This document shows, one piece after another, positions 50,060 to 63,881 of a stretch of 64,000 nt of DNA. The notes beneath the pieces are model-generated. The model was not told the DNA's origin. It saw only the letters and a list, made by a program, of their open reading frames with translations, and searched no databases. Numbering within the stretch: the stretch's first letter is position 1; each line of letters begins with the position of its first letter. The stretch is from Acridotheres tristis. Its lineage: Eukaryota > Chordata > Aves > Passeriformes > Sturnidae. The position numbers were made by a program, and so were the translations under genes. The stretch spans positions 10,921,976 through 10,985,975 of the forward strand of contig CM072889.1 of NCBI GenBank assembly GCA_037013685.1, read 5' to 3'.

Positions 50060-50120
50060 CCTGGAACTAGATGGGCCTTAGGGTCCCTTCAAACCCAAAC
50101 AATTCCATGACTCTCTGTGA
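50060..50120 (+). mobile_element. CR1 LINE 3' tail fragment
   Basis: The phrase 'ggaactagatgggccttagg' runs into 'gtcccttcaaacccaaac' and then 'aattccatgactctctgtga'. This corresponds to the terminal ~55 bases of CR1, including the degenerate 8-bp tail repeats (att-c-tga). No upstream CR1 body is visible, so it is a strongly 5'-truncated insertion. It belongs to the same tail type as the copy at 36.8 kb. Confidence 0.85.
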
Positions 50121-53100
50121 CCCAGCTCACTACAACACATCCCCCAGGCTCAGTTTTTCTCCAGGCCTGATGCCCATCTGCTCCTACAAGCATTCAAGTA
50201 ACCCCAGGAAATTACTCTGGACATTCAGAATAGAGCTCCTTGCTGAACTTGGAGCTGCAGAGCCTGAGACGGACCAATAAATATCAATCATGGCAGCTTC
50301 ATGAGAAAATTTTGTTCTCCACTGAGTGTGACTGGAATAATTAATCTGGCCTTCAGTTCTTTCAAAATGAGGCTAATCAATGACTTATTGCCATCAACAA
50401 CAGAAAATCATCTTGTGGCAGCCAGTGCCTACATCAGAGATAAATTCTGAAATTTACATTTGTTTTTATTTTGACACTGATTGCACTTAAGCATGCTAAT
50501 TATCAGAATAACGATTTTTTTTTCACATAAAAAAGAGAGTATCAAGATTTGTGGGGAGAAAAAAATCTGGAAGAAGCAATAACATTTGATAGAATGCACA
50601 TTTTTTTCAGAAAAATTACTGAAGTAGAGGGCTCCCTTTATATAATTATGAAATTATTGTTGGTATGACTGATTTAATTTGAATAGCATTCCCCGGGGAA
50701 ATATAGTGTGCTATCAACTTGAAATGATTATGATTATTTGGCCTTCAGCAGTAGTGGGATAAGTCAGCAGTAGAGCTGGATGGCAGTATGCCCACAGCTA
50801 CACCTAATGAAATGAAGCACATCTGTGGCTCTGACAGGAGGAAATACCAGGGAACGAGCTCATCTCAGAGCAACTCATTCCACGCCTGATGGCAGCAGAG
50901 TCTCCAAGCACCCACAGGCAATACCCCAAGGTCCTTACTCAGCTTTTACCCAGAATTGAGGGAATTTTGATCACAAAGTGAAAACCAAGAGGGGCAGATG
51001 TTATGTTAAAAATATTAATATAAAGAAGTGGCTGACTCTTTGCCTTCTTCAGTTTGGCTGAAGATGCTGAGATGCGTCTTCTGTGAGCTGGACTGCAAGA
51101 GCATGAGGTGGCCCTCAGTAAATCATTTCTCCTTACAGAAATGGTCAAATATGAAAATGATATTTTTGTGATAAGTTAAATGGAGTGGAACTTCATCAAA
51201 CTGGCAGTAACTGTTTTATTTTGAGCAGTTTTCCTAAGATCAGCAGGCTAATTTTATATCCTGCAACATTTGTGGGGGAAGCCTCAGCCTCTCTGATATG
51301 AGAGGGGAACAGACACAGAGAACTGGTTCTTGGAGGACTTCTGCTCCACTGAAGGAGCCCTCTGTGGCAACTTATTATTATAAGGTTTTTAAAATTGCAT
51401 TGACATTGCACAATGTTTCTCTGCTGCTCTTGGCTAACAATCCAGCAAGCAGACGAAAAGGCAAAGCTCTGCCTTTGTCAGCTCTGCTGGCACTCTGCTG
51501 GGGGAGATCAAAGCAGGCGCTTTGAAGAAAACAGAGTGAGGATGTAGCCAAATGGTGGTTTGAGACAAAGGAGCAGCCTGCTTGAGGTCATAGATGGAAG
51601 GAAAAACCCTGATTGAGAAAGGAAAGAAGAATCTCTAAACATATGTTGTGCAGGAATACACGATTTGCCATCCTTCTCCATGGAGACTAAGCTAGACTCT
51701 GCTTTCATAATTCATTTGGACTGCAAGAATGAAGAGCTGCCTGGCCAGAGGCTTTGGACCATTGCTGCCCTTGATTTTGTTAATGGCAGCAAACTGGGGA
51801 GCAGCATGGCCTCCTTGTTGACTGCTGTCTCTATAAAATGCAAGTTCCTCAGAGGAAAAGGAAATAATGCCAGAAAAAGTAAATAGCTTCCTTCCAATGT
51901 AAAAGCAGAGTAGTGTTCTGACCACAGCAAGCAATTTTTCCTCCTTCCATGCAAGGCAAAAGAGGTCTGTGCAAAAATAATCCCCTCTGTCATAAGATAA
52001 AAGCTATACATAGTCTAAGAATGACTTAAGCTTCCTGGGGACCTTTCCCTGGGACATAAAATGATGTATTCAACTTCTTCTGGACCTGTGCTGTGGCCAG
52101 TTTCCCTGGGGCTCCTAGGAAGCATCCAGACCCAATACATTAGCTGCTTATTGTTCAGCTTTTCCATTTTCAGAAATCTGGTTCCTGGAATGAGGTGCTG
52201 CTAAGACACACAGTGCAAAGCACAACACATAATTGGGATGGATAGAGCAATCCGATTAAAATGAGAAATCTGCCTGAGTGGGAGCAAAAGCCAAAAAATT
52301 AAGAAAATTATTAAAAAGGTGAAAACCTAAATAATTCTCTCAAAATCATTTTGATTTTTCTGTAATCCCCTGATTCCAATAGCACCAAAGCAAGAAAAAC
52401 ACCTTTTGCAATATTCTTCTGGTTGGAAAGGGGGTAAAAACAATGCAACATTAATAATAAACATTTTATTAACAGAGACCCATAAATGTTTCTGAGAACA
52501 CAGAAAAACCAGATAAAATATACCATCTGTTCTCCAGTTCTGCAGCAGTTCAGGCAAAGGTGGGTGTAGTACAGCACCCATTGGCAAGGAAACTCCGCAG
52601 GGAAGACTGAAAAAAGAATGTTTTATTGGAGGTAATGAGAAGTATGAAGTAGCAAGTATTTCTTTTCCAGGGAAGGGAATAATAAAAAAAGTTCTGAAGG
52701 CAGAAGTTGGAGAAGGATTAAGTAGGGAGGATTAGAATTTCTCCAGAAACAGGCATATCAGTAAATCAAAAAACCTACAGAACTTAACAAATTCACCAAC
52801 TTGTGACATTTTAAACCTCTGTCCATATCTCATGTGTGGTTTAAGTGCAATCCTGTTTATTGTATGACCTGTGTATAGCTTTTTAGTACCAAGGACATCA
52901 ATGTTGTTCCCAGCAGGGCACAAAGTGCATTTCACAGCACAGGCATAATGCCATGGCATGACTTAGCCATGATTTAGCCCAGCTCAGAAATTATAAGAAT
53001 ATCTTCAAATATCTAAGAGGAAAATCCAACAACACCCTTAATTCTCCAGAGAAGCACTGATGATGTATTTCCTTGACTTGTCTGTGTCTGTCCCACGAAT

Positions 53101-55727
53101 TCCACAGGTTAAAAAGCTACAGAATTAGCTACTGGTTCACCAAAACCCCCTTCTGACAGAGTATATGAACTGCACTTCTACATCCATACAGTGCTGCAGC
53201 CCAGAACAACACCTTACTCTGTTCGGGTTAAATTTGCCTGACACAACATTCCTCTTTTCAGATGATTAAAAAATTTCAAAGGACCTTGTGAGCTTGTGCT
53301 CTCTTTGCTACAGAGGATTCTGGAAGCCTTCCCATTAAAACACTAGATACTCTTGTTTGGAATTAAATAGTTTAATATAATATTAGACTACTTTAAGTAT
53401 TTTTAGACAGATTTATTTGATGATGTGCTTGATGTAGTGCCATGTCTTCTAGACTTTGTTTTCAAAAATTCCTCTCAAAACATTGCATTCTATTTTAAAG
53501 GAAGTAGTAACATTGCTGTGGAGCAAAAACTGTAGATAGTTTTCTTATTATGAACTGTTTTCAACTGCAAATTTAAGGATATATTTATAAAGGCTTATAC
53601 TCTTAGGAGGTGAAAGCTTGGCTAAAATATAAAATCCTTTTAAGCAGCTTGGCTTTTATAGCATGCTACAAATTCATGAAGAAAGGAATACAGGAGGATT
53701 GTAAAATTTCATGCCTGACACTTGCATGTTATCTTTGAGAATCCAGCCTGAATAAGGAAGGCATAAAAGGAAAATATAAGCTTGCATAGCTCCAATGTAC
53801 TGTCATAAATCAGAAATTCTGGACTGAAGGAAACCAAGATCAATAAGACAGGTGTCTCAGCATTTGACATGTGTCCACATAAAAAAAAGTTAATTATTTC
53901 AGATGTTATATTTATTGTGAAGAATACAATTTGGGATTGAAAACAAATTGAATAGTACATATATGGTGATCAGGAACATTCATATGCATGGCTAGATACA
54001 GATAAAGAAAAGATAATTAAGATTTAGCTTCTCTATAGAACAAAAGTGAAGCAGATTCATTGTCTTTAAATGTGAAAGTTAGAGTGAGCACAGGGTGATA
54101 TTAGTTGCTAGTGAAAGAAGATATAACTCATTACAAAGATGTGTTCTTTTTCAATAAAAATAATATGTGAGATACAAGAAAAATGAACTGATAAAACAAA
54201 AGGACAGGAGCTACAATGTAGGAAGTGAAGAACAAAAAATATGCTCTAAGCCATTGGGACATGTATTTTTGCTAAAGAAGTAAATGAAAATGATTGAAGA
54301 GATAAAAAAAATCTATAGAGACCCAAGACAAAATAACAGGAGTTTTGGTAATACAAGTGTTTTTTTCTTTAAACGAACTACTTGCAATAAAACTATGGGC
54401 CACTTTTCCATTGCAAAACAATGCAACAGCTACCACTATTTCACAGCTATTGAGGCAGTCTGTAATGTTCAGGAATGTCCACTTTTTACTATTGATAATT
54501 AAGGATATTTAAAGGAACACATATTCTGAGAGTAAAAGCTATTCTGAAAGACAGGTGTAAAGAAATTTAATTGTCAATTTTCTCAAATTCCTCATTAAAA
54601 TATTAGTAATCAGATAAAATTAAATTATCTCAATGATTCATTTTACATTTCAAAACATGAAAATCGTAGAGCAGAGCTTTTTCAATCTGATATTAGGATT
54701 AGCTCTTTGAAATACCCCTGGAGAAAACTTGTAGGATTGTTTGGTTTTTTGTTTTTTGGGTTTTTTTATGGCACAGTCATTTCCAGTTTTCTGTAGAACA
54801 GTCAGGAAAAGATGTGGCAAAAATACCTCAAGACATTTCAAAATTGAGAGATTAGACTGCTTTCTACATTTAATTGATTTACAAAGAGCTGTGGAATGGC
54901 AGTGAAAACTCCCTATTGCAGCTTGCTCAGAATGTCTCCACTGCACTATTTTGAATTCATTTTTCAAGAGGAAGGCTGGTGCTGGGCTGACAGAAAGCAT
55001 TCAGCACTCCCTCTTTGACAATTCGTGGCTTCTCTTCAGAGAAGTTTCCCTCTTCAGATATGAGTGGGTTTTGCATACCACAGAAGTTCCATTTGGATTT
55101 TTTGCTGCTTGGTCACAAACTTGATATGAATACCATTGATCAGCAAGAATTAAAATGCTGCGTTTAAGTGCTGAGGTTAATAAGGAAGCTTTTAGTATGA
55201 ACTTGCAATTGGGGAAGGAAAGGCGGGCACAGCAAGCTATCAGTGATTGTTTAATATTTGCTAACAGAGACAAATAGCCTTCAGGTTAGATGTAACACAG
55301 AGAAAACACATTAGATACGACTATGAAGTGATGCATCAACAGCAGTTTTGTCATTTAGATGCAAAACACAAAAAAGAATTGAAATGCACCATTAATATTC
55401 CTTGCTGTAGTGAGCTGACCTTCTGCATATTGCTGATACAGTTCATACATGGAAAAGGGATGCATTGAAATTGAATCAGTCAATGGTGCTGGAATGAGGA
55501 AGGTTTTGCTGACTTCAAACTACAGACACAAGAAACTGCAATGGGAAATTTGTTCCAGCCTTCCATATAACCATGAAGCAACTGTGCTTAAGAATATTAT
55601 GATAACATGAAAGCCAGATATGAGACATTGCATAAAATGTAAATAAAACAGAGAAACAGAGATACAAAGGATAAAAATATGCAAAATGTAACTCTGAAGG
55701 TTTTTTTAAGTCTCCTTTTGGACATAC
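50121..55727. other. AT-rich non-coding DNA, no gene recognised
   Basis: No gene is supported. The minus-strand frames at 52.3-52.6 kb and 54.65-55.0 kb have no splice-flanked protein-like segment. I recognised no transposon, RNA gene or CpG-rich promoter. Confidence 0.6.
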
Positions 55728-55798
55728 CATATTGGTTGGGTAGCTTGATTTTTTGACATTTTTGTTATGGTCTTCCAGGCTAGCTACCATTTTACAGC
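55728..55798 (-). CDS. Weak small exon candidate, 71 bp
   Basis: On the minus strand a pyrimidine-containing acceptor ('gatacgacttcacag') ends at 55799. It is followed by 71 bases with an open frame of 23 codons (CKMVASLEDHNKNVKKSS-type, hydrophilic) and a good donor (aatatg|gtatgtcc). It lies 270 bases downstream of the stop of the larger candidate at 56.1 kb. The reading phases do not match a direct splice between the two. So it would need to be an alternative exon, belong to another transcript, or be chance. Short frames with plausible splice sites are common in random DNA. Confidence 0.12.
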
Positions 55799-56067
55799 CT
55801 GTGAAGTCGTATCATCATCACACACCAGCACATATGCTGTTCCTGCATGCACAATGAGATTGCATTGCAGAATGAATAAAAACAGGTGTTGTGTTTCTCT
55901 TTTTCCAAAAAATAAACATCAGAAAAGCTAGACACGGCTTTATATCACTGTAATTCACTGCCCTTCCTCTCTCATTTTCTAAGAGATTTGGAGAACTCAG
56001 GAATGGCCATTTAAATGACTTTTATGCCATTTATATCATACTGGCCATCAGCAGCAATGTACTTGAT

Positions 56068-56308
56068 CTAAAAGTCTGAATGCTGAAACTGGTTTTCTCC
56101 TACTTTTCTCTTTTCAGTACTTTCTTTTATCAAGAGAATCTGTTCAAATACAGCCAGGATGTCCTCTGTCCTTTCATTGAAACAGGCGTCCAGTTCAGAG
56201 ATGTCTCTTTTTAGGACCAATGTGCTTCTGTGGAAAGTTTCCATTAGTGCTTTTAGCCTCTGCATATCTAGCTCATAGCAGAGCTCAGATTTTCTAATAT
56301 CTGCGATT
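56068..56308 (-). CDS. Candidate terminal coding exon, coiled-coil-like protein
   Basis: This is the best coding candidate in the window. On the minus strand, 'cttgtccatttttcacaaatag' is a good acceptor ending at 56309. One base completing a split codon is followed by 79 open codons and TAG. The peptide begins IADIRKSELCYELDMQRLKA. It then continues with a long charged, leucine/isoleucine-spaced helix (residues about 8-65, heptad-like) and ends in a hydrophilic tail (QFQHSDF). There is no glycine/proline break in the helical part, and base composition is richer in G+C than the flanks, both expected of coding DNA. The frame stays open upstream to 56466, but that part (many C, F, L) looks like intron. 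I do not recognise the family. No canonical AATAAA is evident shortly after the stop. Upstream exons would lie at higher coordinates, possibly beyond the window. A pseudogene fragment or a chance frame remain possible. Confidence 0.35.
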
Positions 56309-59300
56309 CTATTTGTGAAAAATGGACAAGTTGTAACTTTCAGATAGCTCAGCCTTACAAAGTGCTGTGACACACTGTGCAAACATGATTTTAAGACTTC
56401 CAGGACTAGCAAAATTGGCAGCCAGTTCCTTTTGCAAACACAGAACTTAAACAAACTAAAGTGCAAAACAGGCCTGATGAGAAGTGAAATCTTTTGAGTT
56501 CCAGCAATTTACTTGGAACGAAGTTTGCAAGCCTTGTTGAGCACCTAAAATAACACTATTAGCAAAGATCGTTGTGAAGATTTTCAACTTCAAGATGCCC
56601 AAAGAACCCCATTCGTTATAGTTTTATGTTTTTCTCCCACTAGCTACTGATGACTGCTTAAATTATTGTGCAACAATATACACTGGAATTGTGTGGTTAA
56701 TTCAAAAATATGAAGAATAATTGAATTTTTACATTGTGGCATCTTTGTTTATATTTAATATATAACCTAGATGGGGTATTTTGATAAGGAAGCTGGAGAA
56801 CAGACGTTGAAGGGAAAAAAACAACAATCAAACATACAGAACAGAACAGGTCAGGACAACAGAAAACATTAGGAACTACTGCAAGTAAGAGACTTGGAAT
56901 AGGCCCAGATGACCAGGCCCTGAACAAGAGGATGTAACCAGGGCACTGCTGAGTGATGGCCCTGTCAGAGCATATTTGGCACAGAACTGGACTACCCATT
57001 TCTGAGTAGATAGATAGTGTCTTCACGGTATTATTGAACCATATTACAATAACAGTTTAATAAAATTGCAATCACAAAAGAAATTATCCACCAGGCGGCA
57101 GCTATAAAAGTAAGAAGATTACTGCTCCAGAAAGAGTCCAGGGGAAATTCCATTTTTAGAGTCCTGGGGTATCTGTGGGAAGAACACAGATTTCCACAGA
57201 CAACCTCAGTTGCAGGAAAGTAGGAAATCCTCAGTTTTCAGGAGAATGAGGCAGTAACTCGAGTATGGCTGGGAGCTCACACTGGGAATAGCTCCCTGCA
57301 CTCACACGCACCCAGCCAGGCAGGCAGAGCAAGGAGCAGGAGCTCAACTGGTCGGACACAGCACTAGGAGCTGTATTTCAGCAGATGTTCAAAGCCTAAT
57401 TAGCTCCCCTTTAGGCTGCACTAACACAGAGAGGATTTAAAATTGCTTTGAATGCCTCAGTGTGTAGGAAGAAGCCTAGCTCAGGGGAAAGGGTGCTTGG
57501 ATGATACAGGAACACACTCCCATCAGCAGTCCGGAGTGATTGAACCCCAGATGGCAACTGAGCACCAAGTACCACACAACCTCTCACTCACCACTTACTG
57601 AGAAGACAATTTAATCTGTCCCAGACAAAACCAGGACACAGTCCTAGACCTCCATAGCATGCCATGGCCTTGGAGGAAGACAAACCACCTTTGCTTCACA
57701 GAAAATAGAGCATGTTCTGATCAGTGCACCAGCCCAGGATTTATCATGTACAAATTGCACACATCGAGGTTATTTACATCAAGATAGATGCATCACTAAA
57801 TATAGCATATTACTGCTCCTGATATATCTAAGTTCTCAGTGAAACAGGGTTTTCTTGTCCCCTGAGAGAAAGTTGTCTCCTTCAAGCAAAACACAATTTT
57901 AAACAGTATTTGACATTTTCCAGGAAATATTCCCTGCACTTTAGAAAGGTTCAAGCTAGGACAGCATTCCACCCTCTGGTAGAAAGAGAAACACTGGCTC
58001 TATTTTCACTTGAGTATGGATTCTGTAACTGCCAAAATGTGCACTTCAACCTCTTTGGCCCAGCACCCAATTCAGCTGGGAAATGAGATCAGACACAGGT
58101 ACCTGCTCGCAGTCCTGCACACCAGAGAACAAGTATTTTTCAGGCCAGAAGTGTTTTACCTAATGTGTTCTCCCATTCCTTACTATCTGCATCAAGTAGT
58201 ACCACAACTACAACATTTCACGCACCTTTTTTACATTCTTATGGTGCCTGCTCTGCACAAATAAAATTCAACTAAATTTAATTAAGCAGACTCCTTTCAT
58301 CAGTATTCTTTCAGTGCTTTCACATCTTACTACAAATTAATGGAATCCATATTAAAAGCAAGAAAGACCTATGAATACACACCTCTGTTTGCTATACAGC
58401 AGCTCTCTGTAAGGACCAACCTGCAATGATGTGTGGCTCCATCCCAAACCTGTGGCTTTACTTTTATCAAGCCAGTAGAAAGCGAAAATTTGCAAGAATG
58501 GTGCAGTGTTAGAAAAAAATCTTTCACTAGGCATCATCAAAATACTATTACCTGAGCTATCAAAGACTTCCAGATTGTTCAGAAAACGGAGGACCAAAAA
58601 GATTGGGTGTTGGGAAATTTGCCATTTCTGCCAGTCTTGAATAAGAGACAGAAATGTGTGCTTTGTCTGGAACTGCTCCTGTACTGGGGAAAAACCTCCA
58701 TTCCTGAGAAAACTAACTCAAGGAATATCTTTGGATATTCTACATATAAATAAAAAATCCAGATCAGAAGGCTCGTGGGCTCACAACTATCTCCACATTG
58801 TATATGTACCAAATTCTCTCTTTTTACATATACAGAAACAGACACACTGCAGTGAAGAGGATCATTCAAGATTTGCAAATTCAAAAATTCATATAGTCCT
58901 GAAATAACATTTTTACATTTGTTTTTAATGTATCTGCAAAAACAGTATGTGCATGTATTGATGACAAAAATAGAAGAGCACAAGAGAAGAGATGTTGTTT
59001 CCAGCTCCAAATTATTTTATTCCTCTCCAGTTCTCTTTGATATTCAAAGAGCTCTTTTTTTCATTTAAACCTCCATGCACAAACTGTAAGCCACCCCTTC
59101 ATATTTTCTGACTGTAGTTACGGAATACTAATAACTGCTCTTTCTTGGCATCAGTGCAAGATGTATGAAGGCACTGACACTCATTTATTGAAAGACATTA
59201 AGAAATGCACACAAACTCTGCAAATGTTTGAAATGCAAACTTCAATTAAGAACTAGATTTCACGGAGTATATTTTAAATAGCTTGAACTGAAAGTCAAGA

Positions 59301-59444
59301 TTCAAGACCACTCAGCAGTGATGTATTGGATGGATCACAGTTCTGTAAAAAGCAACAGTAGTAACAAAGTGACTGTAGGCAAGAAAAAAAAATCTATTGT
59401 GTGATTTTCTGTTATTTTAATGAACATAGATCATCTTTAGCTAA

Positions 59445-59490
59445 ACGACTTCACTGAAATCAATGGAGTCCCTCTGGCTCTGGTCTATTA
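59445..59490. repeat. Trace of an ancient amniote retroposon
   Basis: 'gacttcactgaaatcaatgg' followed by 'agtccctctggct' resembles the old repeat phrase 'gacttcagtgaagtcaatggagtt-ctc' seen across reptile and bird genomes in decayed LINE/SINE 3' ends. It is short and diverged. Confidence 0.4.
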
Positions 59491-62400
59491 ACATCAGGAA
59501 TAGTTAGTATGTAGTATTTGACCAGTAGTAGGTCTGGAGTGCTGCCCATCCACCTAAATTCTGGAAGTAAGTTTTTAATGTTTTTCTGAATCTCTAGAAA
59601 TTAAAAGGAGTTCCTAGTGTTCTGCAGGACACTAAATCTACAAGATGAAAACAATTGTAAGGAACAGCAGTTGCTGTTTCATCTTCAGCTCTTAACACTA
59701 CATTGTTAGAATAATGGCTGAGAAATAAAATGTAATAAATAGTTAATGAACTCCAGTTTTAAGTACCAATAGTTGTAACACCTCCCAAAAACAAAGCAAA
59801 TATGCATGAAGAGACTCAGCTTGTATATATCAGTGTAGATCCTGCACTAACTCCTGGAGAAGCCCTTGAAGGAATCAACAGGACTTCCAACAATGAACAA
59901 CCTATCACCAAATGAAGTTGTACATTACAATTTTTCAGACCTGCAAGTCAGGATCCACTAAATAAAGGAGAGGGTACATCTGGAGTAATGCACAGTTAAT
60001 CAGACAGGTGAGTTATATTTTCTCAGGAAGAAAATGTTAATTTCTGTGTCCATGAAATGTATCCTGCATGAGCACAAAGAGTCTATTAGTGAATAGCAGC
60101 AGCCAGGGACAGATGTTTTAGGGGAATGAGTTTCATCAGCCAAAACCATATTTCAGGTTTGAAATCTGTGTTAGGAACCCATTCTAAATCTGTCTTCTTG
60201 CTTTAAAAGATCTTAAGATTCCCACTCTCAACCATTGCCCTGATCTCTGGCTTGACATTCCATTCAGTAAAGGTGGTGGAAAATCAGAAGCAACTCAGAT
60301 GATATCTACTGAGCCTTCTGACTCTCCATGTTCCTATAGCCCATGACAAGTGTTTCACATGCTTGCTGTTTCTTTCTCTTAAGACTCTGCTATCTGAAAA
60401 ACCCATTCCATAACTCTTTATGTCACTTTATCAACCAATCCTGCAAACAGGTAAGATTCTCTCCTCTGTCTTTACTTCTCAGACGAATAGTGTTGAGCAG
60501 CAGAAACTATTAACAGTCCTAAATCTTATAGATTTCTTCAAAAAATTAAACCAGGGCTCAGGTATTTTCTTGCTGAAGCTGGGGTTCATGCCTCAAGATA
60601 AATTCAGCTCTATTTGTGGATTTAAGAAAACAACAGAATGTACTGTGGAATGTGCAGAAAGGAATTTTATTGCACCCACCACCCTCTTCCACATTAGTAA
60701 CCCAGCATTTTATTATAGCAAGTTTCTTTTTTAAAAACTACATTTATAAAAAAAAATTTAAAACCCCAAGTTATATAATATGGTGAAATTATTTCAAGCA
60801 TTTAAATAACAACCTAATTAGTTTACTTTAGAATTAGAAATCAGAACTTCAATTAATATTCACATTTTCAGATCTTAATTTCTGCTAAACTAACTGCATT
60901 ACTTCAATTAATAGCTTTTCCTTCCTGCAGTATACAGCTTAACATCCCTAAACATTTCTGTATCAATTACTAAATCTAAATTGAATGTTTACTGGAGTTA
61001 TTTACTTCTCAGCATTCTCAAGCATGGCCATGGTCCATGACTCATAAGCTAAATTTTTAAGGTTTCTTATGGTACAATGACTATTAATTACATGTAAAAG
61101 GTTTGAAAATGAGTGAACAGTTTAAAAATACTTTGGATACAACTTAATTTTACCTATTAGCAGCAGAACAACTCTGATGAGGAAACGTGTACTGAAGACA
61201 AATTGCACTGATGTTGCTGTCAATTTAAAATGGCTAACATGTGATAAGAAAATTATTCTCATGGATTTCTTTTACAAGCCAAGCTTGGATGTAAGAAAAC
61301 TAAAGGAACAGAGTAACCAAAACTGGTAATGTCATACAGTACAACCTCTGTTGGCCAGTTTAATTCAAGAATTGTGCATGTACTTGATCCTTTTTCTATT
61401 ACTGCGTTTTCACTGGGGTTTAAATCAATTTCCAGCAACTAAGAGGTTTCTGTCTCAATGTATAAAGACAAAGGGTTACAAGGAGCTTCAGTGCAGTACA
61501 AGGCAAGGCAAAGCCAAACTAGTTCTTAGTTCAGTTTTTATACATAATGTTTTACAGAGATGCACATTGATCACAATAATGTATGGCAAAGAACAAACAT
61601 TTTTGCCTCATGGGTAAATTGCACATAAACCACCATGATGTTAAATTCATAGTTATTTTTACCATATTTGGAATAAACTTTTACCAGTAAAACCACTTTT
61701 ACCATTAGTTTGGACCTCACCCTGATAAGTGCTAATGCCTGCTGGAATTCGTGGACTATAGGAATCTCATATTCCTCACCAGACTTTGGTAAAGTCCTCT
61801 GGTTTTAAGACAAGAGCACTTATTATTAATTTTTAACATCTCTCCTCGTGCATCATGCCCTACTTAAGTAGGTGATTGCTAGGATGATCAACATAAGCCA
61901 CCAATACCAACAGGGCACAACACAGTGAATATATCAGTGGAAACATGTCATTTTGCAGAGCTGTAATTTTGAAGTCTAACCTTTAATTTCAGAACAAGAT
62001 CTTCCAGTAATAAAGCAATTACTGCAGGTTATACTGTTTACAAGCTGAAATTTCTATATTCAATTAAATAATTGCCCATGACTGACAATGCTTAGATTCA
62101 TAATGATACAGAATATGTACACAGAACATATTTTCTGTTTCTCCATGCTCTAAATTTCCAAAATATCTTAAAACTTTAGTATGATCCTATGTGATTTTTT
62201 AATTTTGATTTCCATTAAAACTCCTTTATACTGGCCCGAGAAACATCCAATCTCAGCCCAGAGAACTTGTTAGATATCAGAGCCTGAGCTGAGTTCTCAA
62301 CCCACCCCTCAGGGCAGTCCTCACACACACATTTTCCAGCTCTTCTTGCATCTTCCCAAGACTCAGCCCAGTCATTTGATTTGCTCCTTCAGGTGACCAT

Positions 62401-62827
62401 CTATACTCTATTTTGTTTCAATAGGTTGAGTCAATTAAACCTTTGCAAAGCAACAAAAAAGCAGTACAAATGTTAATTAAACTTTGTTATTTTCAGTGTA
62501 GAATTCAGTCTGAAGGAACCCAGTCTTTTAAAGCAACTGAAAAATCAAAAAAAGTAATCAATTCAAAATGCCTCTCATTGCATTGTTAAAGAATGCATTG
62601 AATTGCAAAGCCAAAATAATCAATTAATCTCCAGATCCTGAAATTAGCCCAGATCACTGCTTTTGTACTTGCAAGCTCAGTAAGGAAATAACCCAAGAGG
62701 AAGAAAGCTTCTGGAAAGGCTTTACTGGCTATGTCAACAGCAGGAGCTTGTCAGCCAAATGCCTCATGTTATAAATTTCAGTATTTCTAAGCAAAGCACA
62801 GGGCCTGAAAACATGGTAGCAGGACAA

Positions 62828-62845
62828 TTTTTTTTTTTTTTTTTT
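62828..62845. repeat. (T)18 homopolymer
   Basis: Eighteen consecutive T bases. It could be the tail of a minus-strand retroposon, but no element body was recognised beside it. Confidence 0.85.
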
Positions 62846-63867
62846 GACAGTTTGAAAAAATTTTGAGGTAAAGTCCTTACCAGAATTTTCTGGAAATCTC
62901 CTCCAGATTTACAATATTGTGGAATATAATGCTATTCTCTTTAGAGATTTACTGCATGGGGTTAATTGCATAGCTTAAGTTGAAATGACTGTAGGAGGAT
63001 GCCAGAGAGAGACAAAATTGAAAGGAAAATGAGACAGATGTTTTTAAGTTTTGGAGAAAGTCTGGATAAAAGCTTCAGGAGAGATTCGACAGGGAAGACT
63101 TCCTCAAAGACACATTTTCTGCAATTCAGCACAGAGGCCACTGCCTGAAGAATGCAGAATTGGCAGGTGCATGGTAAAGACAACAGGAAAAATTATTTTT
63201 CAAAGGGAATGAAGTTCAGAGTAGCAATAGGTAATAAACTATATTTATAGGTGACTGTTTAGGTTTCTAAGCTTTCTTACTGTTTCTGACTAGGCACTGC
63301 ATAAGTGGCCTCAAAAAAAAACCTGTCTGCTTTCCTGTAGCTTTCTAAAACCAAAATTGGGGAATGCAAGTAGCTCTAACAGTGTCTTTAAAAATAAGCT
63401 TTTGAAGCTATTGTAGTGCTAAGAAAGATGTAAATATAGACAATTAGAAGAACACTGCTATGGAAACAACCAGAGACCATTAGGGAATTATCTACAGTTT
63501 CTCATATAGGTCTGCTGACTGTAAAAGAAAATCAATCAATGCTGTATTTCAAGATTTACCCTGAAGTGATACAACTTTAATTAAAAGTCTTCTATGGACA
63601 CCAACTGTAAAACAGCTGCTCTTTCAACGGAAAACTGCTAAGAATTTAAATTAAAATGGAATATTTTCTATGTGACCACCAATGTCTAAAACTTATCAAG
63701 ATTTTTTTAAAGTTTTCTACTATTACACACTTCAAACGAGCATAAGCCACTGTGGTTTATGAGACACATAGTACAGAAGTTTCAACAATATAAGGAAAAC
63801 ACAGATCACATGGTGTAAGCTTTGATGCTATGAAATAATTTGCAGAACAACTCATACCTTTAATCTT

Positions 63868-63881
63868 GGGGGGGGGTGGGG
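63868..63881. repeat. G-run (low complexity)
   Basis: A run of G interrupted by a single T and then four more G, close to the right edge of the window. It is a simple low-complexity tract, likely length-variable and error-prone in assembly. Confidence 0.8.

Noticed and set aside
58579..59010. A 143-codon minus-strand open frame, considered as a partner exon for the 56.1-kb candidate
   Set aside because: The composition is rich in C, F, S and L with no helical pattern, as in other noise frames here. No clean acceptor/donor pair frames a plausible exon.
62962..63183. A minus-strand frame with a possible acceptor and a hydrophobic, basic translation
   Set aside because: An acceptor-like site precedes it, but there is no matching donor or terminal-exon signature, and the translation becomes low-complexity (I/L/S). 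Too weak to list as an exon.
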